Source: Platanthera guangdongensis (Eukaryota > Streptophyta > Magnoliopsida > Asparagales > Orchidaceae). From it: a stretch of 64,000 nucleotides of DNA. The position numbers were made by a program, and so were the translations under genes. Positions 43,816-53,413 of the stretch are shown piece after piece; position 1 is the first letter of the stretch; each line of letters opens with the position of its first letter. The stretch covers positions 26,611,194-26,675,193 of the forward strand of contig CM077149.1 of NCBI GenBank assembly GCA_039583875.1, given 5' to 3'. Below the pieces are notes generated by a model. That model saw only the letters and a program-made list of their open reading frames with translations, was not told the DNA's origin and did no database searches.

Positions 43816-44351
43816 CCCTTGTTCCTTTCTCCGCCCAGCGTCGAGGAGTCACCGGGGGAGCTGATGTGAAGCCACTTAGTCTTTTTGATTTATGGTTTCT
43901 ACGTCTTCCTTTTTAAGAGGTCACCCCGCAGGTAGAACAGCCGCAGACTTTGCAGCAGGACAGCCAGGCCAGTACGACAGGGCCTGATGTGACGATGCCG
44001 TCGCTACCGTCGGTTACGGATGTGAGTGTTGTGAGATTCTGATGTAGCCCGTTTTGGCAACTTTATAGTTGTACTCTGATATTGTAGAAGCATGTTTTAG
44101 CTTCTCTTATTTGATGTATTTGCACATATATGCTTGGTGTGGATTTGACTTCTCTCTCTCTCTCTTTATATTATGGTTGGGTTGGCATGTATATATTGAT
44201 ATTGGTTGTAGTCGGTGGAATAGGCGTCTTGTGATACAGGTTAGCCCGTGTGCTAATGCTACCATAAGGTGGCTGTTCCGGGCATAAGACCCCCTTCGTC
44301 ACGTGTTTTGGGATCTGGGCGGGGGGGGGGGGGGGGGGGGGGGGTCTTACC
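43727..44351 (+). mobile_element. LTR4 of element A, last piece
   Basis: After the Helitron the LTR resumes with a TA tract and TTACCCTTGTTCCTTTCTCC, matching 3457 onward in LTR1, and runs to TCTTACC at 44351 (last base changed from A). A 24-G run (44321-44344) replaces the short G tract of LTR1. CAGGA follows. Confidence 0.88.
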
Positions 44352-44356
44352 CAGGA
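44352..44356. repeat. Target-site duplication of element A, right copy (CAGGA)
   Basis: Perfect match to 441-445, directly after the LTR4 end. Confidence 0.85.
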
Positions 44357-47300
44357 TACCTCCGTCGTGGAAAATGGACGCGTTGGGTTGGGTCTCGCCC
44401 AACTCTAAACCGGTAATTGCACTACCAGTCAGACCTATCGGACACCTCAATGTTGGTGCACTAAGCGGAGCTCCTGCGTACTCTTGCTGGCTGGCGCACC
44501 AGACTTTATTTGCCCAAGTGCTAAACCAGACTTGCCGAGTCAACGTATTGGCGTCGGTGCATCGACTCTCCAATACCGAAGACCCACCACCTTATACTTT
44601 ATGCACATACAACCTTGATGTATAACCACCGAGCTAAAGCTCCCCGGACTAACCCGTCCGTCACAAACAGAAACCGAGACAAAGCTCGTCGGGCCAACCT
44701 GCCCATCACAAACATCAACCGAGCCAACGCTCATTAGGCCAACTTGCCCATCACTAAATCCACCGAGCCTACTGCCACAGTGACCCAACCTAATGTCTCG
44801 AGGCATCAAGGTGAATGAAAGTGAACCCCTAGTTACTCTAGTTACTCTTGCAATTTAGTTTTACCTATAGTTTAGGTTAGCCCAGGACCGCCCAAGGTAT
44901 ACCTCGTGATGGGCTCTCGAAGGCACTACGAACTACGATAGGATTACGCCCAAAGCTCCCTTTTGCAAGGCACTTACTATTATTGGTTGCTACCAGATTT
45001 CCCAATCCTTAATTATTTTACTTGATCTAACCCTAGTGTATTAGACACATCCTCCCTACGGGAAAGACGATCTTTCGTCGATCCGGAGCACCACCTGACA
45101 CTAGCCAATCCAACCCCTTACTCATCCCAACTTCCAACGATGAACTCATTTTTATTTATCCAAATCAGCAAACATCTAACCCCAACTCATGTGCCCAAAT
45201 TCATACTCCTACATAATTTCTGCAGTTTTACTAAATGCAGACCATGATAAGTCATATGACATTTAAAATGAGGGGTACATAAAATATTCACCCAGTACTC
45301 CCATAATAATTACTGGAGGGCTGTCATGACATTTTTAGCCTAGTCCCAGAAATTTATAATTTTCCAATTTTATCTGATAATTTATTTAATTGATCTAGTA
45401 GTCCAAAGATCTCAAGTTGAACATGATGTACCAATTTCAGACAAGAAAATGCTCCACAAAATTTATGATAATTTCAATATAACTACTTAAGATAAAATCC
45501 AGAGTCTCCCAATTTGTCAGCAAGGTTTAGCCTCAAATTCTAGTTTTAGAAAATATCCTATTTTTATCAATTTTGAGAGACAAGTGCATCAAAAACATTT
45601 CCAAAAATTCTGACAAAATTCAGGAATGATAGTAAGTATATATAAAGGCTCTGGTTCAAGTTTCATAATTTGTTAGAAAGTAATAAGCCCTAAGATAATT
45701 ATTGAACAATTTTCCAAATTAATGAGCTTGTGAAGTAAGTACTACAAATATATATTCGAAAATCCTAACAAAATTCATACATAATCAATCAGGTCTGAAA
45801 TTCCCTCTGCCAAATTTTCATGAACTTCCAATGGGCAGTGGTATCATAAAAATCCAGAAAAATAATTAGGTCTAACTCATGCATTTATAAAGAAGGTACT
45901 AAAATTTATGACCCAAAACTCTCAATTAAATTAACAGAGGTTCATTCTAACCCTATGACCACACCACACAAATTTCATTGTTGTTCAAGGAGTTTTGCTA
46001 ACCTTTCCTAGCACTACAAAGTTTGTGCCTAAAACTAAGGTTAAGCTTTTGTGGGGCCTACCCATTCCCAAATCCCCTAATATTTTTACCAGAGGGCTTT
46101 ATCTATACTAGCACTCTCCATACCATATTTGAAGTTCAGTCAAGGTCTTTTGACCCCATGTCCTTCACAGGGAACAAAGGTCCTTCCTTAGGGTTTGGCT
46201 TAGATCTTAGGGCAAATTAATTCCAATCTACCCCATCTTCGATGGGGAGGTGCTACAAGCTATGCTAAGCCAGGTACCCCAATTTCAAACTCTGTTGAGG
46301 TGATTTGGTCACTCAAAACCCAAAGTGCACTTTTTGACCAAAATATCCTTTTAATGACAAGGCTAGGGTTTGCATGATTTCAATTCAAACCACCTCCAAA
46401 TGTGATGAATTTTTAACCGGAGCTTTATAATGACCCCTAGAACCACTCACCAAAATTTAGGTGAGTTTGGATGTAATTTGGTCCTTAATTTAAATTACCA
46501 TAGAGAAATTAAATGATTTCCAAAACTATAGATTTTGACTAGGGTGACTCCCTGTCCAAATTTCAAGTCATTTGGCCAAGAGATGAAGTGTGTGCACCCA
46601 TTTTAATTTCTGCCTATCCCTAGGTATAGGGCCCACCAAAATGAGTGCCATGGTCAAACCAGGCACCCAAATTAGTTCAAACTAATTCTGTAGTAAACTA
46701 GACTCACCAGGCTACAATGTTTATGTTGACCACATTCTGTGAATTCACCTCTAAGTATTTTTAACAATTAAAAACATTAAATAGATAAAGTGTGACAGAT
46801 ACATTAAAATACAACAATATAATCCTATAGTTCAAATCATTCTCTGCACGAATCCTGGTGCAGGTTTGGACAACATCCCATCATCATCCACGTGACCCAA
46901 CGACCTAGATTGCATTTTCCTGGGCCAAATTCAAATCCCTGCCGCCGGCCATCGAGCCACCTCCCTGGCCATCCACCGCCACCACCACCTCCGTTGAGGT
47001 GGTGGCTGTCGCCAGGCGGCGACACAGCCGCTGGAGGAGCCTTTTTCGGCGATCCCGACAAGATAAAAAACATGGAAAAACCAGGAAATTTCGAACTTTG
47101 ATCGAGCTCAGCTGAGCCCGATTCCCTTTCTAGATGAATCCTATGATCTACCCATGGAAGTAGAGTGGTGGAGGACCTGAGTCGCGGCCTGAGAGTGGGT
47201 ATTGTGCCTCCTCGCCATTTCCGACCACCAAGCTTCAGCTCCTCTGCAATCTCTACACCAACTTCTCTGGAACTGGGATCTGATCGGGGGAAACTCTTCC

Positions 47301-48481
47301 CCTTGCCCTGGTGAAGGTGTCTAATGAAGGAATTGGGGAGAGGAGGTTTGTAACTCCCCAATTCTTCAAGACACCATTAAGGCATAAATGGGGGATTTTC
47401 GGTTTCACCAAATTTGAATGGCTGGGCTACTCCACTGGCCGACCACCACCTGAAAACTCCTCCCCTGCCTCCAAGGAGTTAAAGCCCCATCAAAAGGGGG
47501 AGTTGTGGGGCCTCCATGGCCATGATGGCCATTAAGCTCCTCCTCTCCCCTCCAATTTTAGGTAACTCCCTGTTTCTCACTCCTAGTCAGCCATTTCTGA
47601 AATTAGTGGTCCCAAAATGTGCCTCACCACCTCCTAGATCAATGGGTCACACTTGCCTAGGCCTAGCCTACTTGGATTGGGCTTGAGTTAGTCATTTAGG
47701 CTAGTTTGACCATTTTGAACCAAGGGTTGACTTTGGTCAAATTAGCCACTAGGGCTGACCCCAATGGGTCCTTGGTGACCCATGGACCTCCCCTAGAGTA
47801 AAGAAGTACTTTAGTAGGGTCAACTTGCACACTATAGGTCACATGCCCCTTAGTTAGGGCATTTTGACCTATTTATGGCTATGGTTGACTTGGGTCAACT
47901 TAGGCTATTGAGTTGACCCCCATGGGTCCTAGGTGCCCCTTTGACCTCACTTTAGGGTTAGGAGGGCATGCGTTGGGTCCACTGGGCAAAGGGAAGTTCA
48001 ATTGACCCAATATAGGTCAGTTTGACCCATTAAGGGTTATAGTTGACTTTGGTCAACTTAACAACTTTGACTGCCCTACATGAGTCCATAGTGACCCATT
48101 GACCCCACTTTAGGTCTAGGAACACCCTGGTTGGGTTTTTTGGGCTTTACTAGGGCACACTGCCCTTAGTTAGGGCACCTTGCCCAATTTAGGCCTAGAG
48201 TGGTTCTAGGTCAATTTGGCCACCCTAGGTCAACTCCACTGGACCCTTAGGGCTCTAATGGATCTTACAATGGATTGGTGAGACCATGGTGGGATCTTGA
48301 AGTCTTGGTGGAGCCCCATGCTCATCTTAAACTAGGGTTCAAAAATCTACTATTTGCAGACCCTAGTGGTCTCCCCTACATTCCTAGGTTCTCTTGGCCT
48401 TCTTAGGTTTCTTAGGGTTTTGTCATGACCTAGTCATGACAAAATCACTCCTAGGGGTCTAGTTGTTCGAGGTATGTTACA
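44357..48481 (-). mobile_element. LTR F, proximal part (minus strand)
   Basis: On the minus strand it begins TGTAACATACCTCGAACAAC, then TAGACCCCTAGG, resembling the LTR start of A (TGTAACGTCCCGAATCGC then TAGGCCCCTCG). It runs 4.1 kb to the CAGGA duplication and continues at 445-1. It has a TTGACC-rich segment, a GC-rich segment (46880-47500) and long AT-rich parts. No gene is recognised. A minus-strand ATG at 47218 opens a short basic frame (MARRHNTHSQ) that may correspond to the LTR exon of A and C, but a clear donor is not visible. Confidence 0.55.
47680..48260. promoter_or_regulatory. Cluster of TTGACC/GGTCAA (W-box-like) motifs in LTR F
   Basis: Roughly twenty TTGAC or GTCAA cores in 580 bp, many as TTGACC or as the inverted pair GTTGACTTTGGTCAAC. 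TTGAC(C/T) is the binding core of plant WRKY factors. They lie in the first 800 bp of the LTR on the minus strand, where U3 enhancers would be. Confidence 0.5.
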
Positions 48482-48509
48482 ACCTATAACAAGGGAGTGT
48501 CACAGGCCG

Positions 48510-49778
48510 TGTTAGCCCCGAAATAGGCATATTCAGGAAATTTTGTAGCTGTTCATTTCCTTCCTCTGGGATTTGATGGCCCCAGTTTCTCCTTGCTACT
48601 TTAATGCCGAAATTGAGAAGATAAGTCTCATTTTACATTTGGCCATTCTCTTTCTAAAAGAGCTAGAGAGAAGGCAGAGCAAGGAGGAGGAGGAGGAGAA
48701 GGGATCCGACAGCCGGTGGAGGTTTAGAATTCCGAACTAAGATCCAAGGCCAGATTTGTGGGGGCAAGGCCACTGCGGTGCTTTCCAACTGTCTATAATT
48801 CAATGGCTCCAAAGCGATCGGAAAGGGTAACGATCTCCTTCTTAGACAAGCAAAGTACTTCTTTATGCATGAGCATGAAATCCTCCACCAAGCGGTGGAT
48901 AGCGTAAGTTATTCCAGGTTGAGCCTGCATCTAGAGCCAAAAATGTGTAGTACAACATAGGCATGCTGTTTGAATCCCATCCAGATGGTAGTCTGGATTG
49001 GTGATGTTTATATTGTGAACCGGAGAAGACTCCGTGTATTGTATGGATGCCTGTAAATTGTGAATCCTTGAAAAGCTTTGTATGAGCCCTTGTATTGGGT
49101 GTGTTTAACTGGAATGGATTGGAAAGAGGCTCTGCGAGAGCTGTGTGCGGAATAGGAAAAGGAAGGCCGACCCGCATCAAGATCAGTGCTATTGCCGAAT
49201 TAAGCAACGGGAAATGGATGACATGTACCTGTGTTGTGGGAGATAAATTGGTGGCAAGGCATGGAGGGATGCGGCCCCAACCCGGCTTGCTGCACCACAA
49301 TGGTGGGTCGATCTAAATGCTCAAGTGTGCTGTGAGGTTAGCACCTCTGAGTGGGATGGATGGAATATCCCCATCATGTGTGTTGGTAGACTAGGACCGC
49401 CCAGCCAATAAGTTAAAAACCTCTGCTCGGTTGTGGGCAACTGGTATATCTGGTACACCAATAATGTGCCCTGAGTGCACGGAGCATCTGGTGAAGGCCG
49501 ACGTTTGTGATACTGTTGTAATACTTGTTGTGATGGATATATATTATCATGGTGATGCATACAGGGAAGGAACCACTGCCCGGGTAAGGGGTAGGGTCAT
49601 TATAATTGGTCAGCTAATGTTGACCATTACTTTATTTACCAACTCTTGGGGTGGATGTCCAACTGCAAGTGCTGACAGGCTGAATTGGATTGAGCGAGTT
49701 GAAGCCCTTGCTGCTAAAAGGCCTTTGAAGGTCGTGCGAGATCTTGGATTTCATGTGTGGCTGGTGTAGGGTATTACA
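48510..49778 (+). mobile_element. LTR G: diverged forward LTR related to element C
   Basis: Begins TGTTAGCCCCGAAAT (compare TGTAACGCCCCGAAAAT of C) and ends GGGTATTACA. Shared internal landmarks with C's LTR include the eight-codon ATG exon with GTAACG donor, AATGTGCCCTGAGTGCACGG, ATGCATACAGGGAA and AGGGGTAGGGTCATTATAATTGGTC. No matching duplication is seen at the ends and no clear primer site follows, so it is a solo LTR or a truncated remnant. Limits are approximate. Confidence 0.55.
48803..48826 (+). CDS. Candidate gag exon 1 in LTR G
   Basis: ATG and eight codons (MAPKRSER) then AGG|GTAACG. Same length, phase and donor as in element C (MAPKRTTR), although the surrounding LTR has diverged a great deal. 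No downstream gag is left here. Confidence 0.45.
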
Positions 49779-50084
49779 TCCACACTAACCCAGATTTGAT
49801 AAAGTCACCCTGGAACTAAGAAGAATTAAGTTGTATTTGATGCTTGGGTTGAGTTATATGTTTGCAGGAATTTCACTGGGAAGTGTAGACTAATGTCAGT
49901 CCACAGTGGGTCCCCAAACACAGGAACTGTGCAATGTAATTCCTCATTGCATGTTCCAAGGTGTTGACTCATGTGTGGTCTCTCTATTGGGATACACTTC
50001 ATATTCAAGCTATTGGACCTTGGGAAAAGAATTGGAAGTTGACTACATTAGAAGAAAGAGTTTCCAACAACAAAATTCTCTAAG
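49779..50084. other. Unassigned spacer
   Basis: No recognisable gene or element end. It may hold the internal remnant of G or the first part of LTR E; GATTTGATAAAG at 49792 weakly resembles a mutated primer site. Confidence 0.4.
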
Positions 50085-50087
50085 TCT

Positions 50088-50827
50088 TTTACTCGAGTAG
50101 GTCCATAACTACTCGAGTAGATTGGTTATAATTTACTCGAGTAAAAAAAGCTTTATACTCGAGTACTTAAGTGTATCTCTCGTTTAACTAAGTCATGTAC
50201 TCGAGTAGACTTAGTCATATACTCGAGTAGCATGCTTATATATACTCGAGTAGATCATTCATCATACCCGAGTATTAAAGGCTTCACTCGTCAAAATTCT
50301 TTTAAGTCATGGACTCGAGTAAATACACTCACATACTCGAGTAAATATACTCACATACTCGAGTAGATAGAAATATACTCGAGTAGTTCATTATACCTAC
50401 TCGAGTAGATCATGTCTCACTCGTGTACTTTGTAATTTCCCTAACTCCAAAATTTTCTAAGTATTTTACTCGAGTAGATTTTTCACTTACTCGAGTAGAT
50501 CACTTCCTCTCGAGTAGTTTAGCTCAACTACTCGAGTAGCTGCTTGCTGACGTCTTCGGAAATTAATCCAAGTATTCTACTCGAGTAGTCCTTCATGTAC
50601 TCGAGTAGTTTATGTAATATACTCGAGTACTCCTTTCTTGTACTCGAGTAGATCCTTCATGTACTCGAGTAAGTCACTATACATACTCGAGTAGTTCTAT
50701 CTGTTTACTCGAGTAGTTGGTTTCTACCTACTCGAATAGTCTATCTTTATATACCCGAGTATGTTTTCCTTCATGTACTCGAGTAGTTATTCAACTACTC
50801 GAGTAGCTCTTCTCTTACTCGTGTATA
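50088..50827. repeat. CTACTCGAGTAG palindrome array (about 25 CTCGAG cores)
   Basis: I count 25 exact CTCGAG cores in 740 bp, most within TACTCGAGTA or the full 12-bp palindrome CTACTCGAGTAG, with spacing mostly 20-35 bp. A few degenerate copies (ACCCGAGTA, CTCGTGTA, CTCGAATAG) are interspersed. Spacer sequence is not conserved, so only the palindrome is repeated. Confidence 0.93.
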
Positions 50828-50943
50828 TGGCTGAAGTTTCCTGAAATTTTGTCCAAGTCTTTTTCTGACGGGATTTTCAAATCACGCGACATGATTGGTC
50901 CACGTTTACATCATTATGACCGATTATGACTGTTATTCTCTCC

Positions 50944-50950
50944 TATATAA
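50944..50950 (+). promoter_or_regulatory. TATA box of LTR E (TATATAA)
   Basis: CTCCTATATAAAG lies about 115 bp after the last palindrome, with AAAACCCTAAG at the expected start of the transcript. Confidence 0.6.
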
Positions 50951-51650
50951 AGTCTTATCAGAAAATGAAAACCCTAAGTATTCTCTAAGCTTTCATTATC
51001 AATTTATTTTAAGAAAATTTTTCGCCGACTCCTCTCTGTTTTCAAAGAACGGAAGCCGCCGCCGCCTCCATCTCCTCCAGCCACTGCTTCTAATTTTAGA
51101 GGTTTCATTCTGAAGAAAGCTACAGATCAAGATCGACATCACTGTTCGTCTTCTCTCTATGATTCTGTAAAAGCAAAGAAGATCCAGATCTGGGCCGAGA
51201 TTTTCTTCACCGATTTCTGAAAGTGTTGCAAAGTTCATAAGAAGAAGAGTCTGGCCGTTTCATCAGATCTGATTGGATTTACTGTTTGTAAAACTTTTCT
51301 AAAACTTTATTAATCTTGTAGGAGAAAGTTTCTCCGAGTTTGTAGGAAGTGTTATCTTCCGATGTGTAGATCCCGTTGTTTGGATCGAGTTTGTAGGAAC
51401 TTTGTTCCGAGGGTAGGATCGGTTTTTCGATCCGAGAGAGTGGAGTAGCCGAGTCTAGTTGATTGCTAGATCGGTGAGGGAAAGTGGATGTACCCAAGGT
51501 CGGGGAACCACTATAAATCTTGTGTCGTCTGTGATATTGGTAGATAGTTCTGTGCTGTGCTCTAAATAATTTTTTTATTCCGTAAAAGACGCACAACTCA
51601 CCTATTCACCCCCCCTCTAGGTGATTTAGGTTGACAACCGTTTTCTTTCA

Positions 51651-51687
51651 ATTGATATCATAGGGAGGTTGATCGTCAAAAGGTTAA
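51651..51687 (+). other. Decayed primer site and last 37 bp of element E
   Basis: ATTGATATCATAGGGAGGTTG is the D primer-site region ATTGGTATCAGAGGGAGGTTG with two changes in the primer site. E is cut here by D; GTTAA at 51683-51687 is the candidate left target duplication of D. The right copy would lie just outside the window. Confidence 0.75.
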
Positions 51688-53279
51688 TGTTGGAACACCC
51701 TTTTACTAATTTCGGTCAGGATCACTATGTCTCTTAGGAACCTGTTTTGACCTCATTGTATATATCTATAGGTCAATAAAAATTGAGTCTAAGGGTTAGT
51801 AGTTAGGTTTGGAAGCTGCCCTCAAGACCAAGGTTTTTCAGTCTGGAAACTAAGTCATTTCGTCGAGCTCAGTAAGACGAATCGTCGAACTTCAATCGAC
51901 GATCGTTGAGCTCACTTCGATGAGCCATCGAACTCCATTCGACGATCGCTGAGCTCAACTTCAACAAATCGTCGAAATCCATTCGACGATCTTCGAGCTC
52001 AGTTCGACGATCTTGACTCTAGTTTGGTTCTCTATCTCTGAGCTCAGTTCGACAATAGTTGAGCTCAGATCGACGATCTCTATTTCTGTCTAAATCCAAA
52101 TCTCTGAGCTCAGATCGACGATAGTGGAGCTCAGTTCGATGTTTTTCTGAAGAGTTCAACGATTTCCAAGATTCAAATTTGGACAGCTGTGGAATTATTG
52201 TCAGCATTTAATTCAGAGATCTTGTAGCCGTTTTCATTTATTCTGGAGCAAGTTTCAAGGAATTATCAAGGAATGTTTTATTGGACTTTCCTCCAGAAGA
52301 CAAATGCAATTAAGGAAATCATTGATGACAGGCCAACGACTATCTTGACAGTGGATCATTTTCTATTCAGACATCAAGAGAATAAAAGATCAGATTTGTC
52401 AAGAACTAAAAAGAGAAGAACAAGGAGAGACACACATTCTGCCATATTCATTCTCTGCAAAACTTCTTCTGCAACAACTCTTACAACAACAAACACACAA
52501 GAGAAAGAGCTGCAGGCATCCTTAGTCTGAAAAATTCACACAAGAACACCAACACCAAAACGAGATCAACAAACTGACATCTTCAGATCTCTTTTGACTC
52601 AAGTGTTCAAGGCCATCATCATTCAAAACTCCAGACACCTCACATTTCAGCTGTTGCTGAAATCATCATTTGCTGGAGATCAATTTTCTGAAGGCCTATC
52701 ACCCTATTGCAAAGCTTCAATTCCTGAACAACTCCAGATCTTAGGGGGAGCTTTGACAACATCAATATCCACATAGTCTTCTCAGCTGCTTTGAGAAAGA
52801 GAGGACTTCCATCACTCTCTCATCCCCACCTCTGTAAAGGGTTTTTCAAACTTCCTTCAAAAGTTTGTGTGTAGTTTTTGAGCACCTTATCAAAAGCTCA
52901 TTGGTGGCAAGACACCTGATCAAAAAATCTGGTTTGGTTTTTGAGCACCTTATCAAAAGCTCATTGGTGCCCAGGACACCTGATCAACTCATCCTGCAGT
53001 GGATTCCTACCTAGGGTGGTAGAAGAGTGGATGTACCCAGGTTGATTGGGGAACCACTATAACTCCTTGTGTCTTCTGGTTGCTTGTTTTTCTTTTGTTT
53101 CTGGCTGTGGCTTGTGATTAGTTTCTTTTGTAGTTTGTAATTATTCTGTACTTAGATTTACTATTTGCTTCCCTGTTCACATTAGAATACAACAACTGTT
53201 GTAAAAGTTTTTAGCTAGCACCATACTCTATTTACCCCCCCCCCCCTCTAGAGTATATCAGATCTAAGTCTCACTTTCA
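51688..53279 (+). mobile_element. 5' LTR of element D
   Basis: Starts TGTTGGAACACCC and ends CTCACTTTCA. Contains the TCGTCGA-type palindrome array (51860-52150), several short frames with no family resemblance, two copies of GAGCACCTTATCAAAAGCTCATTGGTG near 52878 and 52940, and a C-rich tract (53236-53247) before the end. Confidence 0.92.
51860..52150. repeat. TCGTCGA-N7-TCGACGA array in D's 5' LTR
   Basis: About six units such as TCGTCGAACTTCAATCGACGA, alternating with GAGCTCAG-containing spacers (so SacI-like GAGCTC also repeats). The 3' LTR has the same array at 62580-62875. Confidence 0.9.
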
Positions 53280-53281
53280 AT

Positions 53282-53292
53282 TGGTATCAGAG
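53282..53292 (+). other. Primer binding site of element D
   Basis: TGGTATCAGAG two bases after the LTR end, complementary to initiator-Met tRNA, as in most plant copia elements. Confidence 0.88.
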
Positions 53293-53413
53293 GGAGGTTG
53301 GTTAAAAATACCACATCTCAGTGGTTGCACAGGCTAACACCTGAACCCAAAGATTCTTATTGTTAGATCTGCTTGTTGTAGATTTTGTTATTTGAACTAC
53401 TTTTTCACAAACC

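Larger units (their letters stand above)
446..44351 (+). mobile_element. Element A: Tekay/Del-like Ty3/gypsy retrotransposon, enlarged by nested insertions
   Basis: LTR1 (446-3978) and LTR4 (three pieces, about 3.57 kb together) are one pair: both carry the GTCGACAC array and the same mid-LTR sequence, unlike the LTR2/LTR3 pair. The original internal region is 3979-8013 plus 18480-19216, about 4.8 kb, matching the 4.88 kb of element B once about 80 bp lost at the B junction are allowed for. Domain order is gag, protease, RT, RNase H, integrase, chromodomain-like tail, which is the Tekay/Del layout. Many stops and frameshifts show it is dead. B, C and a Helitron lie inside it. Confidence 0.9.
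50085..51650 (+). mobile_element. LTR E: copia (Sirevirus-like) LTR, left end uncertain
   Basis: Its right part has the same plan as D's LTR: a long leader, a pyrimidine tract (CACCCCCCCTCTAGG) and the end TTCTTTCA before a primer-like sequence. A TATA box is at 50944-50950 and the palindrome array lies upstream of it. A clear TG start is not visible, so the left limit is set at the array. No gene lies inside. Confidence 0.65.

Noticed and set aside
46837..47361. 174-codon minus-strand frame with Gly and Pro runs
   Set aside because: Lies in a GC-rich part of LTR F, resembles no protein I know, and has low-complexity runs; treated as LTR sequence.
48863..49300. 145-codon minus-strand frame in LTR G
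   Set aside because: Opposite to the LTR orientation and without family resemblance; the region aligns with the non-coding leader of C's LTR.
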